This document shows, piece after piece, positions 18,301 through 26,494 of a DNA stretch of 64,000 nt. The notes under the pieces were generated by a model. That model was given only the letters and a program-made list of their open reading frames with translations, was not told the origin of the DNA and made no database searches. Each line of letters begins with the position of its first letter. Position 1 is the stretch's first letter. Source of the stretch: Caulobacter sp. CCUG 60055 (GTDB lineage: Bacteria > Pseudomonadota > Alphaproteobacteria > Caulobacterales > Caulobacteraceae); NCBI RefSeq assembly GCF_022750545.1, contig NZ_PUIC01000004.1, positions 1 through 64,000 of the forward strand, read 5' to 3'. A program made the translations under genes and the position numbers.

Positions 18301-20517
18301 ATGACGCTCGCCTCCGCCTCCCCCGCGAAACCCATGGCCGAACTCGCCCGCGAATACGGGCTGAAGCCGGAAGAATACGACCTGATCCTGAAGCGCCTGA
18401 ACCGCGAACCCAATGAGGTCGAGCTCGGCGTATTCAGCGTGATGTGGAGCGAGCACTGCTCCTACAAGTCCTCGCGCAAGCACCTGTCGAAGTTCCCGAC
18501 CAAGGGCCCGAAGGTGATCTGCGGTCCCGGCGAGAACGCCGGCGTGATCGACATCGGCGACGGCCAGGCCTGCATCTTCAAGATGGAGAGCCACAACCAC
18601 CCGTCCTACATCGAGCCCTACCAGGGCGCGGCGACGGGCGTCGGCGGCATCATGCGCGACGTGTTCACCATGGGCGCGCGGCCGGTGGCCCTGCTGAACG
18701 CCCTGCGCTTCGGCGATCCCAGCCATCCCAAGACCAAGCGCCTGCTGGCCGGCGTCGTCGCCGGCATCGGCGGCTACGGCAACTGCGTCGGCGTGCCGAC
18801 GGTGGCCGGCGAGACCGAGTTCCACCCCGGCTACAACGGCAACATCCTGGTCAACGCCATGTGCGTGGGCCTGGCCGACGCCGACAAGATCTTCTACTCG
18901 GCCGCGCCGGCCGCCGGCCTGCCGGTGGTCTATTTCGGCTCCAAGACCGGCCGCGACGGCATCCACGGCGCGACCATGGCCTCGGCCGAGTTCGACGAGG
19001 ATTCGGAAGAAAAGCGCCCCACCGTCCAGGTCGGCGACCCCTTCGCCGAAAAGCTGCTGATCGAGGCGACGCTCGAGCTGATGGCCACCGGCGCCGTCGC
19101 CGCCATCCAGGACATGGGCGCGGCCGGCCTGACCTCGTCGTCGGTCGAGATGGCCGGCAAGGGCGGCGTCGGCATCGAGCTCGACCTCGACGCCGTGCCC
19201 CAGCGCGAAGAGGGCATGAGCGCCTACGAGATGATGCTGTCGGAAAGCCAGGAGCGCATGCTGGCGATCCTGAAGCCCGGCCGCGAGGCCGAAGGCCAGC
19301 GCATCTTCGAAAAGTGGGGCCTGGACGCGGCCACCATCGGCATGACCACCGACACCGGCCGCATCGTGCTCAAGCACAAGGGCCAGGTGGTCTGCGACCT
19401 GCCGCTCAGCCCGCTGTCGGACGACGCGCCGCTCTATGACCGCCCGCACGTGGCCACGCCCAAGGCCCCGCGCCTGACCGTGCACGAGGTCCCGCCCCCG
19501 GCCGACTACGGCGCGGCGGTGCTCAAGCTGATGAGCACGCCGAACATGGCCTCCAAGCGGTGGATCTGGGAGCAGTACGACCGCCACGTCATGGCCGACA
19601 CCCTGGACGACAGCTCGACCGGCGCCGACGCCGGCGTCGTGCGCGTGCATGGGTCGAAAAAGGCCCTGGCCGTCACCTCCGACTGCACCCCGCGCTATGT
19701 GTTCGCCGACCCGTACGAGGGCGGCAAGCAGGTGGTGGCCGAGGCCTGGCGCAACCTGACCGCCGTCGGCGCAGACCCGATCGCCATCACCGACAACCTC
19801 AACTTCGGCAATCCCGAGCGGCCCGAGATCATGGGCCAGATCGTCGGCGCCATCGAAGGCATGGCCGAGGCCTGCCGCACGCTCGACTTCCCGGTCGTGA
19901 GCGGCAACGTCTCGCTCTACAACGAGACCAACGGCGTCGCCATTCCGCCGACCCCGACCGTCGGCGCCGTCGGCCTGATCCCCGACTACGCGGTCCGCGC
20001 CGGCTTCTCCGGCATGAAGGACGGCGACGTGCTGGTGCTGATCGGCCAGAGCCACGGCGAACTGGGCGCCAGCCTCTATCTGCGCGACGTCCTCGGCCGC
20101 GAGGAGGGCGCCCCGCCGCCGGTGGACCTGGCGCTGGAAAAGAAGACCGGCGACCTGGTGCGCGGCCTGATCCGCTCCGGCGCGGTCCAGGTGGCGCACG
20201 ACCTGTCGGACGGCGGCCTGGCCTGCGCCGCGGCCGACATGGCCCTGGCCAGCAATGTCGGCGTCGACCTCGCCCCCACCAGCCAGCTGCACGCCCACCT
20301 GTTCCTGTTCGGCGAGGACCAGGCCCGCTATCTGGTCGCCGTCGGCGATCCCAAGGCGGTGCTGGACGCGGCCCAGGCGGCGGGGGTTCACGCCTCGGTC
20401 GTCGGCAAGGCCGGCGGCGAGGACTTCCGCTCGCACGACCTGTTCAACATCCCCCTGGCCAAGCTGCGCGAAGCCAACGAGGGCTGGCTGCCGGGCTATA
20501 TGGGCGAGACGGCCTGA
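18301..20517 (+). CDS. purL: FGAM synthase subunit II (small-type PurL)
   Basis: A 738-residue ATP-dependent synthetase subunit that works with PurS and PurQ to convert FGAR to FGAM. Visible are [63 protein letters not shown] (ATP/metal loop), [10 protein letters not shown] and [19 protein letters not shown]. Length fits the small PurL form. AGAAGG precedes the ATG. It is the last gene of the dispersed purine set, and a long hairpin follows at 20524. Confidence 0.97.
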   Translation: MTLASASPAKPMAELAREYGLKPEEYDLILKRLNREPNEVELGVFSVMWSEHCSYKSSRKHLSKFPTKGPKVICGPGENAGVIDIGDGQACIFKMESHNHPSYIEPYQGAATGVGGIMRDVFTMGARPVALLNALRFGDPSHPKTKRLLAGVVAGIGGYGNCVGVPTVAGETEFHPGYNGNILVNAMCVGLADADKIFYSAAPAAGLPVVYFGSKTGRDGIHGATMASAEFDEDSEEKRPTVQVGDPFAEKLLIEATLELMATGAVAAIQDMGAAGLTSSSVEMAGKGGVGIELDLDAVPQREEGMSAYEMMLSESQERMLAILKPGREAEGQRIFEKWGLDAATIGMTTDTGRIVLKHKGQVVCDLPLSPLSDDAPLYDRPHVATPKAPRLTVHEVPPPADYGAAVLKLMSTPNMASKRWIWEQYDRHVMADTLDDSSTGADAGVVRVHGSKKALAVTSDCTPRYVFADPYEGGKQVVAEAWRNLTAVGADPIAITDNLNFGNPERPEIMGQIVGAIEGMAEACRTLDFPVVSGNVSLYNETNGVAIPPTPTVGAVGLIPDYAVRAGFSGMKDGDVLVLIGQSHGELGASLYLRDVLGREEGAPPPVDLALEKKTGDLVRGLIRSGAVQVAHDLSDGGLACAAADMALASNVGVDLAPTSQLHAHLFLFGEDQARYLVAVGDPKAVLDAAQAAGVHASVVGKAGGEDFRSHDLFNIPLAKLREANEGWLPGYMGETA

Positions 20518-20523
20518 GGCCCC

Positions 20524-20558
20524 GATCGGGCGCGCGGGGCCGCCCCGCACGCCCGATC
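20524..20558 (+). terminator. Long GC hairpin after purL
   Basis: A 9-bp stem (20524-20532 / 20550-20558) encloses a second GC stem (20534-20540 / 20542-20548) immediately after purL. It is a probable transcription end. The following bases are C-rich rather than T-rich. Confidence 0.5.
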
Positions 20559-20615
20559 CCCCCTCCATGGATTGCCAGTCCGCCCGCTCTTGGCGAGTAT
20601 CGGCGCCGTGTCGCC

Positions 20616-21173
20616 ATGGGGGCTGAAATGTTTGGTCGACCTGACGCCGAGCAGCCCGTGTCGGGACTTTCGCTTCCGCCCGAAGTGATCGTCGCCTCGC
20701 CGGTGAAGACGTTGCTTCTTTTCATCGGCTGCTTCGCCTTTTCGACCGCCGCCCTATTGATCCGGGCCACCCCCGACAATCGGGCCTGGCTCTGGCTGGG
20801 CGGCGTCTTCTTCGGCCTGGGCTGCCTGATCGCCGTCTGGATGCTGATCCGCCCCATGAGCCTGGTCCTGGACGGCGAGGGCTTCACCCTCAAGGGCGGC
20901 ATGGTGCGGCGCGAGAACAGGATTCCCTGGCGGGACATCGAGAGCTTCTTCGTCTATCGCGGTCCGCGCGGCGTCCAGATGATCGGCTTTCGCTATCGGC
21001 CAAACCGACGGCCCAACCCCAGGATCGCAGCCGTCGTGCAGGCGATCGTCGGCGGCGCCGACGGCGCTCTGCCCAAGGGCTGGCCCCTCAATCCGCAAGC
21101 CATGGTCGACAAGCTCAACGCCTATCGCGAGCGCGCCCTGGCCGCCGCGCCCGCGTCGCTGCGGGCGACCTGA
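20616..21173 (+). CDS. Two-helix membrane protein with PH-like C-terminal region
   Basis: A 185-residue protein with two adjacent transmembrane helices (about residues 30-50 and 57-78). A cytosolic part opens MSLVLDGEGFTLKGGMVRRENRIPWRDIESFFVYRGPRG, the strand pattern of bacterial PH-like (STM3941-type) membrane proteins. Function is unknown. An alternative start at 20628, with GGGGG upstream, would remove four residues. The gene stands alone between purL and bolA. Confidence 0.7.
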   Translation: MGAEMFGRPDAEQPVSGLSLPPEVIVASPVKTLLLFIGCFAFSTAALLIRATPDNRAWLWLGGVFFGLGCLIAVWMLIRPMSLVLDGEGFTLKGGMVRRENRIPWRDIESFFVYRGPRGVQMIGFRYRPNRRPNPRIAAVVQAIVGGADGALPKGWPLNPQAMVDKLNAYRERALAAAPASLRAT

Positions 21174-21282
21174 CCGCGTCCGCCGGGGCCCTCGACCGGT
21201 TGACCTGGGCCGCCGCCGCGCGCCGTATGCCCCTTCTTAAGGTTTCTCGGCCATTCAATCGGATCAGGACGGAGATTTTTCA

Positions 21283-21522
21283 GTGCCCATGCCCGCCGAC
21301 CAGTTGGAAGCCGAACTGCGCGAGGCCTTTCCCGACGCCGAAATCGTCATTGACGACCTGGCCGGCGATGGCGACCACTATCGCGCGCGCATCGTCTCCA
21401 CCGCGTTCGCCGGCCTGACCCGCGTCAGGCAGCATCAGCTCGTCTACGCGGCCCTCAAGGGCAAGGTCGGCGGGGAACTGCACGCGCTGGCGCTGGAAAC
21501 CCAGGCGCCGTCGGGAGGCTGA
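21283..21522 (+). CDS. BolA/IbaG-family protein
   Basis: A 79-residue BolA-fold protein: ADQLEAELREAFPDAEIVIDDLAGDGDHYRARIVS, then VRQHQLVYAALKGKVGGELHALALET. The conserved His of the RQHQ-x-VYAAL helix and the DHY loop are ligand candidates for a shared 2Fe-2S cluster with a CGFS glutaredoxin. GrxD is encoded two genes downstream. The GTG at 21283 has GGAG 8 bases upstream; an ATG at 21289 is also possible. It lies 4 bases before the next gene, so co-expression is likely. Confidence 0.9.
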   Translation: MPMPADQLEAELREAFPDAEIVIDDLAGDGDHYRARIVSTAFAGLTRVRQHQLVYAALKGKVGGELHALALETQAPSGG

Positions 21523-21526
21523 GCCG

Positions 21527-22462
21527 ATGCGCTTTCGTCCGTTCGCCGCTTCTGGGACCGTGGTTTCGGCCGTCTCATTGGCCTTGACGGACGCGGGCGG
21601 CCGCCGCCGGCCCGCCGACTGGACGGCGCTGGTCTATCGAGCCCTCGAGAACGGCGTCAACTGCTTCGAGGTCCAGGGCGTCGACCCGGCCATCGCCGAG
21701 GGACTGGCCGAGGCGCTGCGGGCCGTGGACCGCCGGCTGGTGTTCATCGCCTGGCGGCTGGGCCGCAAGCTCGGCCCCAACGGCGGCCCGGTTCGCGACT
21801 TCAGCGCCGAGGCCCTGGCCCTGGCCGCGCAATCGGCCCTGGCCCGCACCGGCCTCGACTATCTCGACCTCGTCATGCTGGACGATCCGCGCGGGGACGA
21901 GCTCTCCACCTCGGCCATGGCCACCTTGAAGGCCCTGCGCGCCTCGGGCGGGACCCGGATGCTGGGCGTCGCTGGCGAGGGCGAGGCGATGGACTTCTAC
22001 ATCTCCTCGCGGCACTTCGACGTGCTGGCCATCCCCTACAACCTGATCTCGGGCTGGCGCGACCGGCATCGCCTGAAGGCGGCGGTGGAGCGGGACATGC
22101 CGGTGATCGGCTACGGCTACTATCCGCGCGCGTTCCACCAGCAGCAGCAACAGCAGGCCGCCCAGCCGGCGCCCCGGTCCGGCTTCTGGGGCGGACGGGC
22201 GCGGGTCGACCCGCTGGCCGGGGCCGGCACCTACGCCTTCCTCGACCGCACCGAAGGCTGGACGGCCGAGCGCATCTGCCTCGCCTACGCCCTCACCGAA
22301 CCGGCGATCGCCACCGTGCAGATCGTCGCCGACCAGCTCGACGCCATCGACGCCCTGGCCATGACCGCCGACCGCGATCTGCCGCCCGGCGTCGCCGCCC
22401 AGATCGAGATGGCGCGGTTCGGCGGCAAGGCCGAGGACCAGGATCCGCGCCGCAGAGCTTGA
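21527..22462 (+). CDS. Degenerate aldo/keto reductase-fold protein
   Basis: A 311-residue protein with AKR barrel layout: MRFRPFAASGTVVSAVSLALTDAG, NGVNCFEVQG, ALARTGLDYLDLVMLDDP, LKALRASGGTRMLGVAGEGEA, FDVLAIPYNLISG. The catalytic Tyr and Lys of the AKR tetrad are not where expected; the Lys strand reads LVFIAWRLG. A Gln-rich tract (HQQQQQQ) interrupts the middle. It is probably not an active oxidoreductase, or uses different chemistry. It sits 4 bases after bolA and 62 bases before grxD, which suggests a link to Fe-S or redox handling (inference). Confidence 0.72.
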   Translation: MRFRPFAASGTVVSAVSLALTDAGGRRRPADWTALVYRALENGVNCFEVQGVDPAIAEGLAEALRAVDRRLVFIAWRLGRKLGPNGGPVRDFSAEALALAAQSALARTGLDYLDLVMLDDPRGDELSTSAMATLKALRASGGTRMLGVAGEGEAMDFYISSRHFDVLAIPYNLISGWRDRHRLKAAVERDMPVIGYGYYPRAFHQQQQQQAAQPAPRSGFWGGRARVDPLAGAGTYAFLDRTEGWTAERICLAYALTEPAIATVQIVADQLDAIDALAMTADRDLPPGVAAQIEMARFGGKAEDQDPRRRA

Positions 22463-22524
22463 CCCGGGGCCTCGCGGTCCCTAGCTGAGGCTCGACATAT
22501 CTCCTCAGGCCCAAGGCGGCTCCC

Positions 22525-22872
22525 GTGACCGAAGCGATCACCACCGACAACCCCGTCCACGACTTCATCGCCAACGCCGTGGCGGAACATCCCGTCGTGC
22601 TGTTCATGAAGGGCGTGCCGGACCAGCCGCAGTGCGGCTTCTCGGCCGTGGTGGTGCAGATTCTCGACCACCTCGGCGTCGAGTTCGTCGGCGTCGACAT
22701 CCTGCAGAACGACGAGCTGCGCCAAGGCATCAAGACGTTCTCCGACTGGCCGACCATCCCGCAGCTCTATGTGAAGGGCGAGTTCGTCGGCGGCTCGGAC
22801 ATCGTCCGCGAGATGTTCCAGAAGGGCGAGCTCAAGACCTTCCTGACCGAACAGGGCGTGCTGGCGGCCTGA
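22525..22872 (+). CDS. grxD: Monothiol glutaredoxin, Grx4/GrxD type
   Basis: A 115-residue CGFS glutaredoxin (VLFMKGVPDQPQCGFSAVVVQIL, Cys37) with the WPTIPQLYVKGEFVGGSDIV GSH-binding segment. These proteins carry or transfer 2Fe-2S clusters, often as heterodimers with BolA proteins; a BolA gene is about 1 kb upstream on the same strand. The acyl-CoA thioesterase follows after 7 bases. Confidence 0.95.
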   Translation: MTEAITTDNPVHDFIANAVAEHPVVLFMKGVPDQPQCGFSAVVVQILDHLGVEFVGVDILQNDELRQGIKTFSDWPTIPQLYVKGEFVGGSDIVREMFQKGELKTFLTEQGVLAA

Positions 22873-22879
22873 CGGCCCG

Positions 22880-23293
22880 ATGACGCCGTTCGAGCCGCCC
22901 GCCGGGCGGCAGGTCTTCTCGCTGGCCATCGCGCCGCGTCCCGACGACATCGACGTCAACGACCACGTCAACAACGTGGTCTATCTGCGCTGGGCCCAGG
23001 ACATCGCCACGGCCCACTGGGAAAGCCGCCTCGACGAGGGCGAGCTGGCCGAGTGGGGCTGGGTCGCGCTGCGCCACGAGATCGACTATCGCCGCGCGCT
23101 GACGCTGGACGAGACCGCCATGGCCCGCACCTGGGTGGGCGAGCATCGCGGCCCGCGCTTCGTACGGCTGGTGCGGATCGACGGCCCGGACGGCGAGATG
23201 TGCGCCCAGGTCCGCTCCGAATGGTGCCTGCTGGACGCGCGCACGCGCCGGCCGGCCCGCGTTCCCCCCTGGATAGCCCAGCGTTTCGACTGA
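22880..23293 (+). CDS. Acyl-CoA thioesterase, 4HBT hotdog fold
   Basis: A 137-residue single hotdog domain with DIDVNDHVNNVVYLRWAQDIA, the 4HBT active-site helix with Asp and conserved NNVVY. WVALRHEIDYRRALTLDETA and a final strand pair follow. It probably hydrolyses an acyl-CoA; chain preference is unknown. Its start lies 7 bases after grxD, indicating co-transcription. Confidence 0.87.
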   Translation: MTPFEPPAGRQVFSLAIAPRPDDIDVNDHVNNVVYLRWAQDIATAHWESRLDEGELAEWGWVALRHEIDYRRALTLDETAMARTWVGEHRGPRFVRLVRIDGPDGEMCAQVRSEWCLLDARTRRPARVPPWIAQRFD

Positions 23294-23302
23294 GCCGCCC
23301 CG

Positions 23303-23749
23303 TCAGCGGCCGTGGTCGGCCTCGGCCGCCGCCGGGCAGGTGTCGGCGATGCGGCGGGCGGTGGTGTCGGCCTTGCCGGAGATCGCCAGCCCGTAGAAGC
23401 TGGTCTGGATCTGGGCGTCGAGGTGGAAGCTGGTGGGCGTATAGTCGCCCTGTCCCTCGACGGCGATCTGCTGGCCGCCCTTGCTGACGCACTGCCCCTT
23501 GAGCTCGATGCGGCCGCCGCTGATCCGCCGGGTCGGATAGGTGCAGGTATAGTGCCGGTTGCTCGGCCCTTCCATGAACTTGGCCACGTCGGCCGGCAGG
23601 ATGCAGCGGCGCTCGGTCGTGGTGCGGGCCACCGGCGCGGTGACGCGGTCGGTGCTCTCCCAGTAACCGGGCAGGATAGTGTCGGCGGCGATGGCCGGGC
23701 CGGCGGCGGCGACCGTGGCCGCCAGGACGAGGAACGCGGTTCGAGGCAT
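23303..23749 (-). CDS. Exported DUF3617 protein
   Basis: A 148-residue protein with a signal peptide (MPRTAFLVLAATVAAAGPAIAAD). The DUF3617 pattern is ILPGYWESTDRV, RRCILPADVAKFMEGPSNRHYTCTYPTRR, IELKGQCVSKGGQQIAVEGQGDYTPTSF. Four conserved Cys are likely paired in the periplasm. Function of the family is unknown. An in-frame upstream ATG at 23788 would mask the signal peptide. Confidence 0.82.
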   Translation of the reverse strand: MPRTAFLVLAATVAAAGPAIAADTILPGYWESTDRVTAPVARTTTERRCILPADVAKFMEGPSNRHYTCTYPTRRISGGRIELKGQCVSKGGQQIAVEGQGDYTPTSFHLDAQIQTSFYGLAISGKADTTARRIADTCPAAAEADHGR

Positions 23750-23814
23750 GAGGTGATCCGAGGTTTCGCGTGTCAGTTTAGCGGCCAATCAGGCCAAAGC
23801 GGGGCGCGCCCGCT

Positions 23815-24222
23815 TCATTTGGGCGAAGCCTGCACCGGGTTCAACACGAACAGGGGCCGGTTCGGCTCGACGCCCAGCTCGGCGTAGGTGAAGGTCATCT
23901 CCGCCTGGGCCGGGGCGAAGCTGCGGCAGATGTCGACCCGGCGGCGGCCGAAGGCGATCGTGGTCTGGCCGAGCCTGCGCTCGACGTAGAAGGCGAAGTC
24001 CTCCTTGTGCGTGCAGCCGTTGGAGGCGACGCGAAGGGTCAGGCCCACGGGGTCCGCCGACACGGCGTAGAGCGGCTCCAGCTCCTGAGGCCCCGGCCCT
24101 GGTCCAGGCCCTGGTTTCGGCTCCGGCGCCGGCGCCTGGGCTGGGGAAGCCGGGCCGGCGGCCTGGGTCGCGCAGCCCGCCAGCAGCGAAAGTCCGGCGA
24201 TCAGGAGCAGGCGTCGGTTCAT
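23815..24222 (-). CDS. Predicted lipoprotein of unknown function
   Basis: A 135-residue protein with a lipoprotein signal (MNRRLLLIAGLSLLAGC, Cys17). A Pro/Gly/Lys linker (PEPKPGPGPGPGP) and a C-terminal domain with two Cys follow (SNGCTHKEDFAFYVERR, RVDICRSFAP). It reads like a small outer-membrane-anchored sensor or stabiliser, but I recognise no family. It lies directly after rpsD on the same strand, past the rpsD terminator. Confidence 0.7.
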   Translation of the reverse strand: MNRRLLLIAGLSLLAGCATQAAGPASPAQAPAPEPKPGPGPGPGPQELEPLYAVSADPVGLTLRVASNGCTHKEDFAFYVERRLGQTTIAFGRRRVDICRSFAPAQAEMTFTYAELGVEPNRPLFVLNPVQASPK

Positions 24223-24257
24223 CGGCGCACTCGGCCACAGATCGCCGCGAAAAGCAA

Positions 24258-24283
24258 AAGGGCCCCGGTCTCCCGGGGCCCTT
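24258..24283 (-). terminator. rpsD terminator
   Basis: An 11-bp stem (24258-24268 / 24273-24283) with a 4-nt loop; read on the minus strand it is followed by TTTTGCTTTT. It is located 26 bases past the rpsD stop. Confidence 0.8.
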
Positions 24284-24308
24284 CGCTGAACTTGGAATTC
24301 GGCTTCGC

Positions 24309-24926
24309 TTACGAAGCGTAGAATTCGACGACCAGGTTCGGCTCCATCTTCACCGGGTACGGCACTTCGGACAGTTCCGGGGCGCGGACGAAGGTGGCCG
24401 ACAGGTGCTTGGCGTCGACGGTCAGATAGTCCGGGGTTTCACGCTCGGACGAAGCCACGGCTTCCAGCACCAGGGCCATGTTGCGCGAACGCTCGCGGAC
24501 GCTGACCACGTCGCCGGCCTTCACGCGGTAGGAGGCGATGTTGACGCGCTTGCCGTTCACCAGCACGTGGCCGTGGTTGACGAACTGGCGGGCGGCGAAC
24601 ACGGTCGGCACGAACTTGGCGCGGTAGACCACCGCGTCCAGGCGCGATTCCAGCAGCGCGATCAGGTTTTCCGAGGTGTTGCCCTTGCGGCGGGCGGCCT
24701 CGTCATAGGTGCGCGCGAACTGCTTTTCGGTCAGGTTGCCGTAGTAGCCCTTCAGCTTCTGCTTGGCGCGGAGCTGCAGGCCGAAGTCGGAAACCTTGGA
24801 CTTGCGGCGTTGGCCGTGCTGGCCGGGGCCGTAGGAGCGCTGGTTGACCGGCGACTTCGGCCGGCCCCAGATGTTTTCGCCCATACGGCGGTCGATCTTG
24901 TACTTGGCGCTGTGGCGCTTCGACAT
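24309..24926 (-). CDS. rpsD: 30S ribosomal protein S4
   Basis: A 205-residue uS4: [42 protein letters not shown], the S4 RNA-binding fold ([46 protein letters not shown] split across the domain), and the ending [11 protein letters not shown]. It nucleates 16S rRNA folding. It is monocistronic here, with its own terminator and a leader hairpin. Confidence 0.97.
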   Translation of the reverse strand: MSKRHSAKYKIDRRMGENIWGRPKSPVNQRSYGPGQHGQRRKSKVSDFGLQLRAKQKLKGYYGNLTEKQFARTYDEAARRKGNTSENLIALLESRLDAVVYRAKFVPTVFAARQFVNHGHVLVNGKRVNIASYRVKAGDVVSVRERSRNMALVLEAVASSERETPDYLTVDAKHLSATFVRAPELSEVPYPVKMEPNLVVEFYAS

Positions 24927-24956
24927 GCTCTAGCTCTTCATACTCGACACGGGCCG

Positions 24957-24978
24957 GCGGCTCCCCGAATGGAGCCGC
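24957..24978 (-). promoter_or_regulatory. Hairpin in the rpsD leader
   Basis: A perfect 8-bp stem (24957-24964 / 24971-24978) with a 6-nt loop, about 30 bases upstream of the rpsD ATG. S4 can autoregulate through mRNA structure in other bacteria; whether this hairpin does so is inference. Confidence 0.35.
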
Positions 24979-25104
24979 GATCTCAACGGCGGCGCACGTA
25001 TCACCCGTCATATGCTCTCCGCGCCGCAGGCATGGCCGGCGGCGGGAAAGCGGGGTGTATGACGGTGAAGAGCCTAAGAGTCAATGACTCGGCGGATCGG
25101 GCCT

Positions 25105-25518
25105 TCAGCCGATCGACCAGTCGGCCGGCAAGGTCAACACACGCTCATAGCCGGCGTCGCGGAGCTTGCGGATGGCGGCGAAGACATCCGCATAGCGCGC
25201 CTCCCGATCAGCCGTCACATAGACAGGCGTGTTGGCTGTCACGGCGCCGTGCGTCAATGCTCCGACCAGCTGCTCGACGGACTGGAGCGTGCGACGGTCA
25301 ACGCGCGTATGGCCGTCGGCCTGGACATAGACAAAAAGAGGCTCGCCGGGAGGACCGCAATACAGACTCGTGGCCGGCGACATGCCGACCTTTACAGGCG
25401 CTTGCGTGGGGACCGAGACGGCGACGACGACGAATAGGGCGAGCAGAACCGGGACGAACGGCGTCAGATTGATTCCCGCCATCGGTCGCAGAACCGGCCG
25501 GTCCCAAGAGGTTCGCAT
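25105..25518 (-). CDS. ExbD/TolR-like protein lacking the channel Asp
   Basis: A 137-residue protein with ExbD topology: a short cytosolic N-terminus (MAGINLTPFVPVLLALFVVVAVSVP) with one transmembrane helix. The periplasmic ExbD domain has PLFVYVQADGHTRVDRRTLQSVEQLV and VYVTADREARYADVFAAIRKLRDAGYERV. In ExbD/TolR/MotB the helix starts TPLVDVML with an essential proton-carrying Asp. Here that position is Pro (TPFVPVLL). No exbB or tonB is adjacent. It is either a diverged paralogue or a non-motor protein. Confidence 0.75.
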   Translation of the reverse strand: MRTSWDRPVLRPMAGINLTPFVPVLLALFVVVAVSVPTQAPVKVGMSPATSLYCGPPGEPLFVYVQADGHTRVDRRTLQSVEQLVGALTHGAVTANTPVYVTADREARYADVFAAIRKLRDAGYERVLTLPADWSIG

Positions 25519-25590
25519 TGGCGAGCTCCCACCCCGTCAGAGCGACACTGACACGAAAAGCCGATGTGGCAAGACTTCGCCGCCAAGCGA

Positions 25591-26448
25591 TCAACAGAGC
25601 CGCTCGGCGTGGAAGGCCAGATGGTCGCCGATGAAGGTCGAGATGAAGAAGTAGGAGTGGTCGTAGCCCGGCCGCATCCTCAGACCGACCTTCTGGCCGG
25701 CCTTCTCGCAGGCCGCCGCGAACAGGTGCGGCTTCAACTGGCCTTCCAGGAAGCTGTCGGCCTCGCCCTGGTCGATCAGGATGTCGTCGAACCGGTTAAG
25801 GCCGACCCCGTCCTCGATCAGCGCCGTGGCGTCGTAGGCGCGCCAGGCGGCGCGGTCGGGACCGAGATAGGCGCTCAGCGCCTTGTGGCCCCAGGGACAG
25901 TTCAGCGGCGAGACGATCGGCGCGAAGGCCGAGACCGATTTGAACAGGTCCGGGTTCTTCAGCGCGATGGTCAAGGCGCCGTGGCCGCCCATCGAATGGC
26001 CGAATATCCCCCGCCGCGCGCCGTCCAGCGGGAAGGCGCGCTCGGCCGCCGCCAGCAGGTCGCCGACGACGTAGGAATACATGCGGAAATGCGGCGTCCA
26101 CGGCGCTTGCGTCGCGTCGACATAGAAGCTCGCCCCCTGGCCAAGGTCGTAGGCCGCGTCGTCGGCGACGGCGCTTCCCTGCAGGTCGGGCCCGCGCGGG
26201 CTGGTGTCGGGCGCCACCACCGCCAGGCCCAGCTCGGCCGCCCTGGCGTAGGCGCCGGCCTTCACCGTGAAATTGTCCTCGGTGCAGGTCAAGCCCGACA
26301 GCCACACCACATAGGGATGCGGCCCCTCGCCCGGCGGCAGGAACGCCGTGAAGCGCATGGCGGTCCCGGTGGCGGCGCTGGCGTGGCGGCAATAGCGCAG
26401 CTCGCCGCCATGGACGCGGTGCTGGGCGAGGACTTCGACGGACGACAT
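25591..26448 (-). CDS. fghA: S-formylglutathione hydrolase
   Basis: A 285-residue esterase-D family hydrolase. The nucleophile is Ser152 in GIFGHSMGGHGALTIAL. The opening MRFTAFLPPGEGPHPYVVWLSGLTCTEDNF and MYSYVVGDLL, then DQGEADSFLEGQLKP (Asp) and GYDHSYFFI (His), complete the triad. It hydrolyses S-formylglutathione to formate and glutathione, the second step after AdhC. adhC is about 1.3 kb upstream on the same strand, separated by a beta-lactamase-fold gene. Confidence 0.95.
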   Translation of the reverse strand: MSSVEVLAQHRVHGGELRYCRHASAATGTAMRFTAFLPPGEGPHPYVVWLSGLTCTEDNFTVKAGAYARAAELGLAVVAPDTSPRGPDLQGSAVADDAAYDLGQGASFYVDATQAPWTPHFRMYSYVVGDLLAAAERAFPLDGARRGIFGHSMGGHGALTIALKNPDLFKSVSAFAPIVSPLNCPWGHKALSAYLGPDRAAWRAYDATALIEDGVGLNRFDDILIDQGEADSFLEGQLKPHLFAAACEKAGQKVGLRMRPGYDHSYFFISTFIGDHLAFHAERLC

Positions 26449-26494
26449 GCCGGCTCCTTGGACGCGGCCGCAGCGCGCGGCCGACCAAGGCCTA

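Noticed and set aside
22136-22156. CAG-rich tract as a repeat array
   Set aside because: Six consecutive Gln codons of mixed CAG/CAA inside the AKR-like gene; too short and coding, so described with that gene instead.
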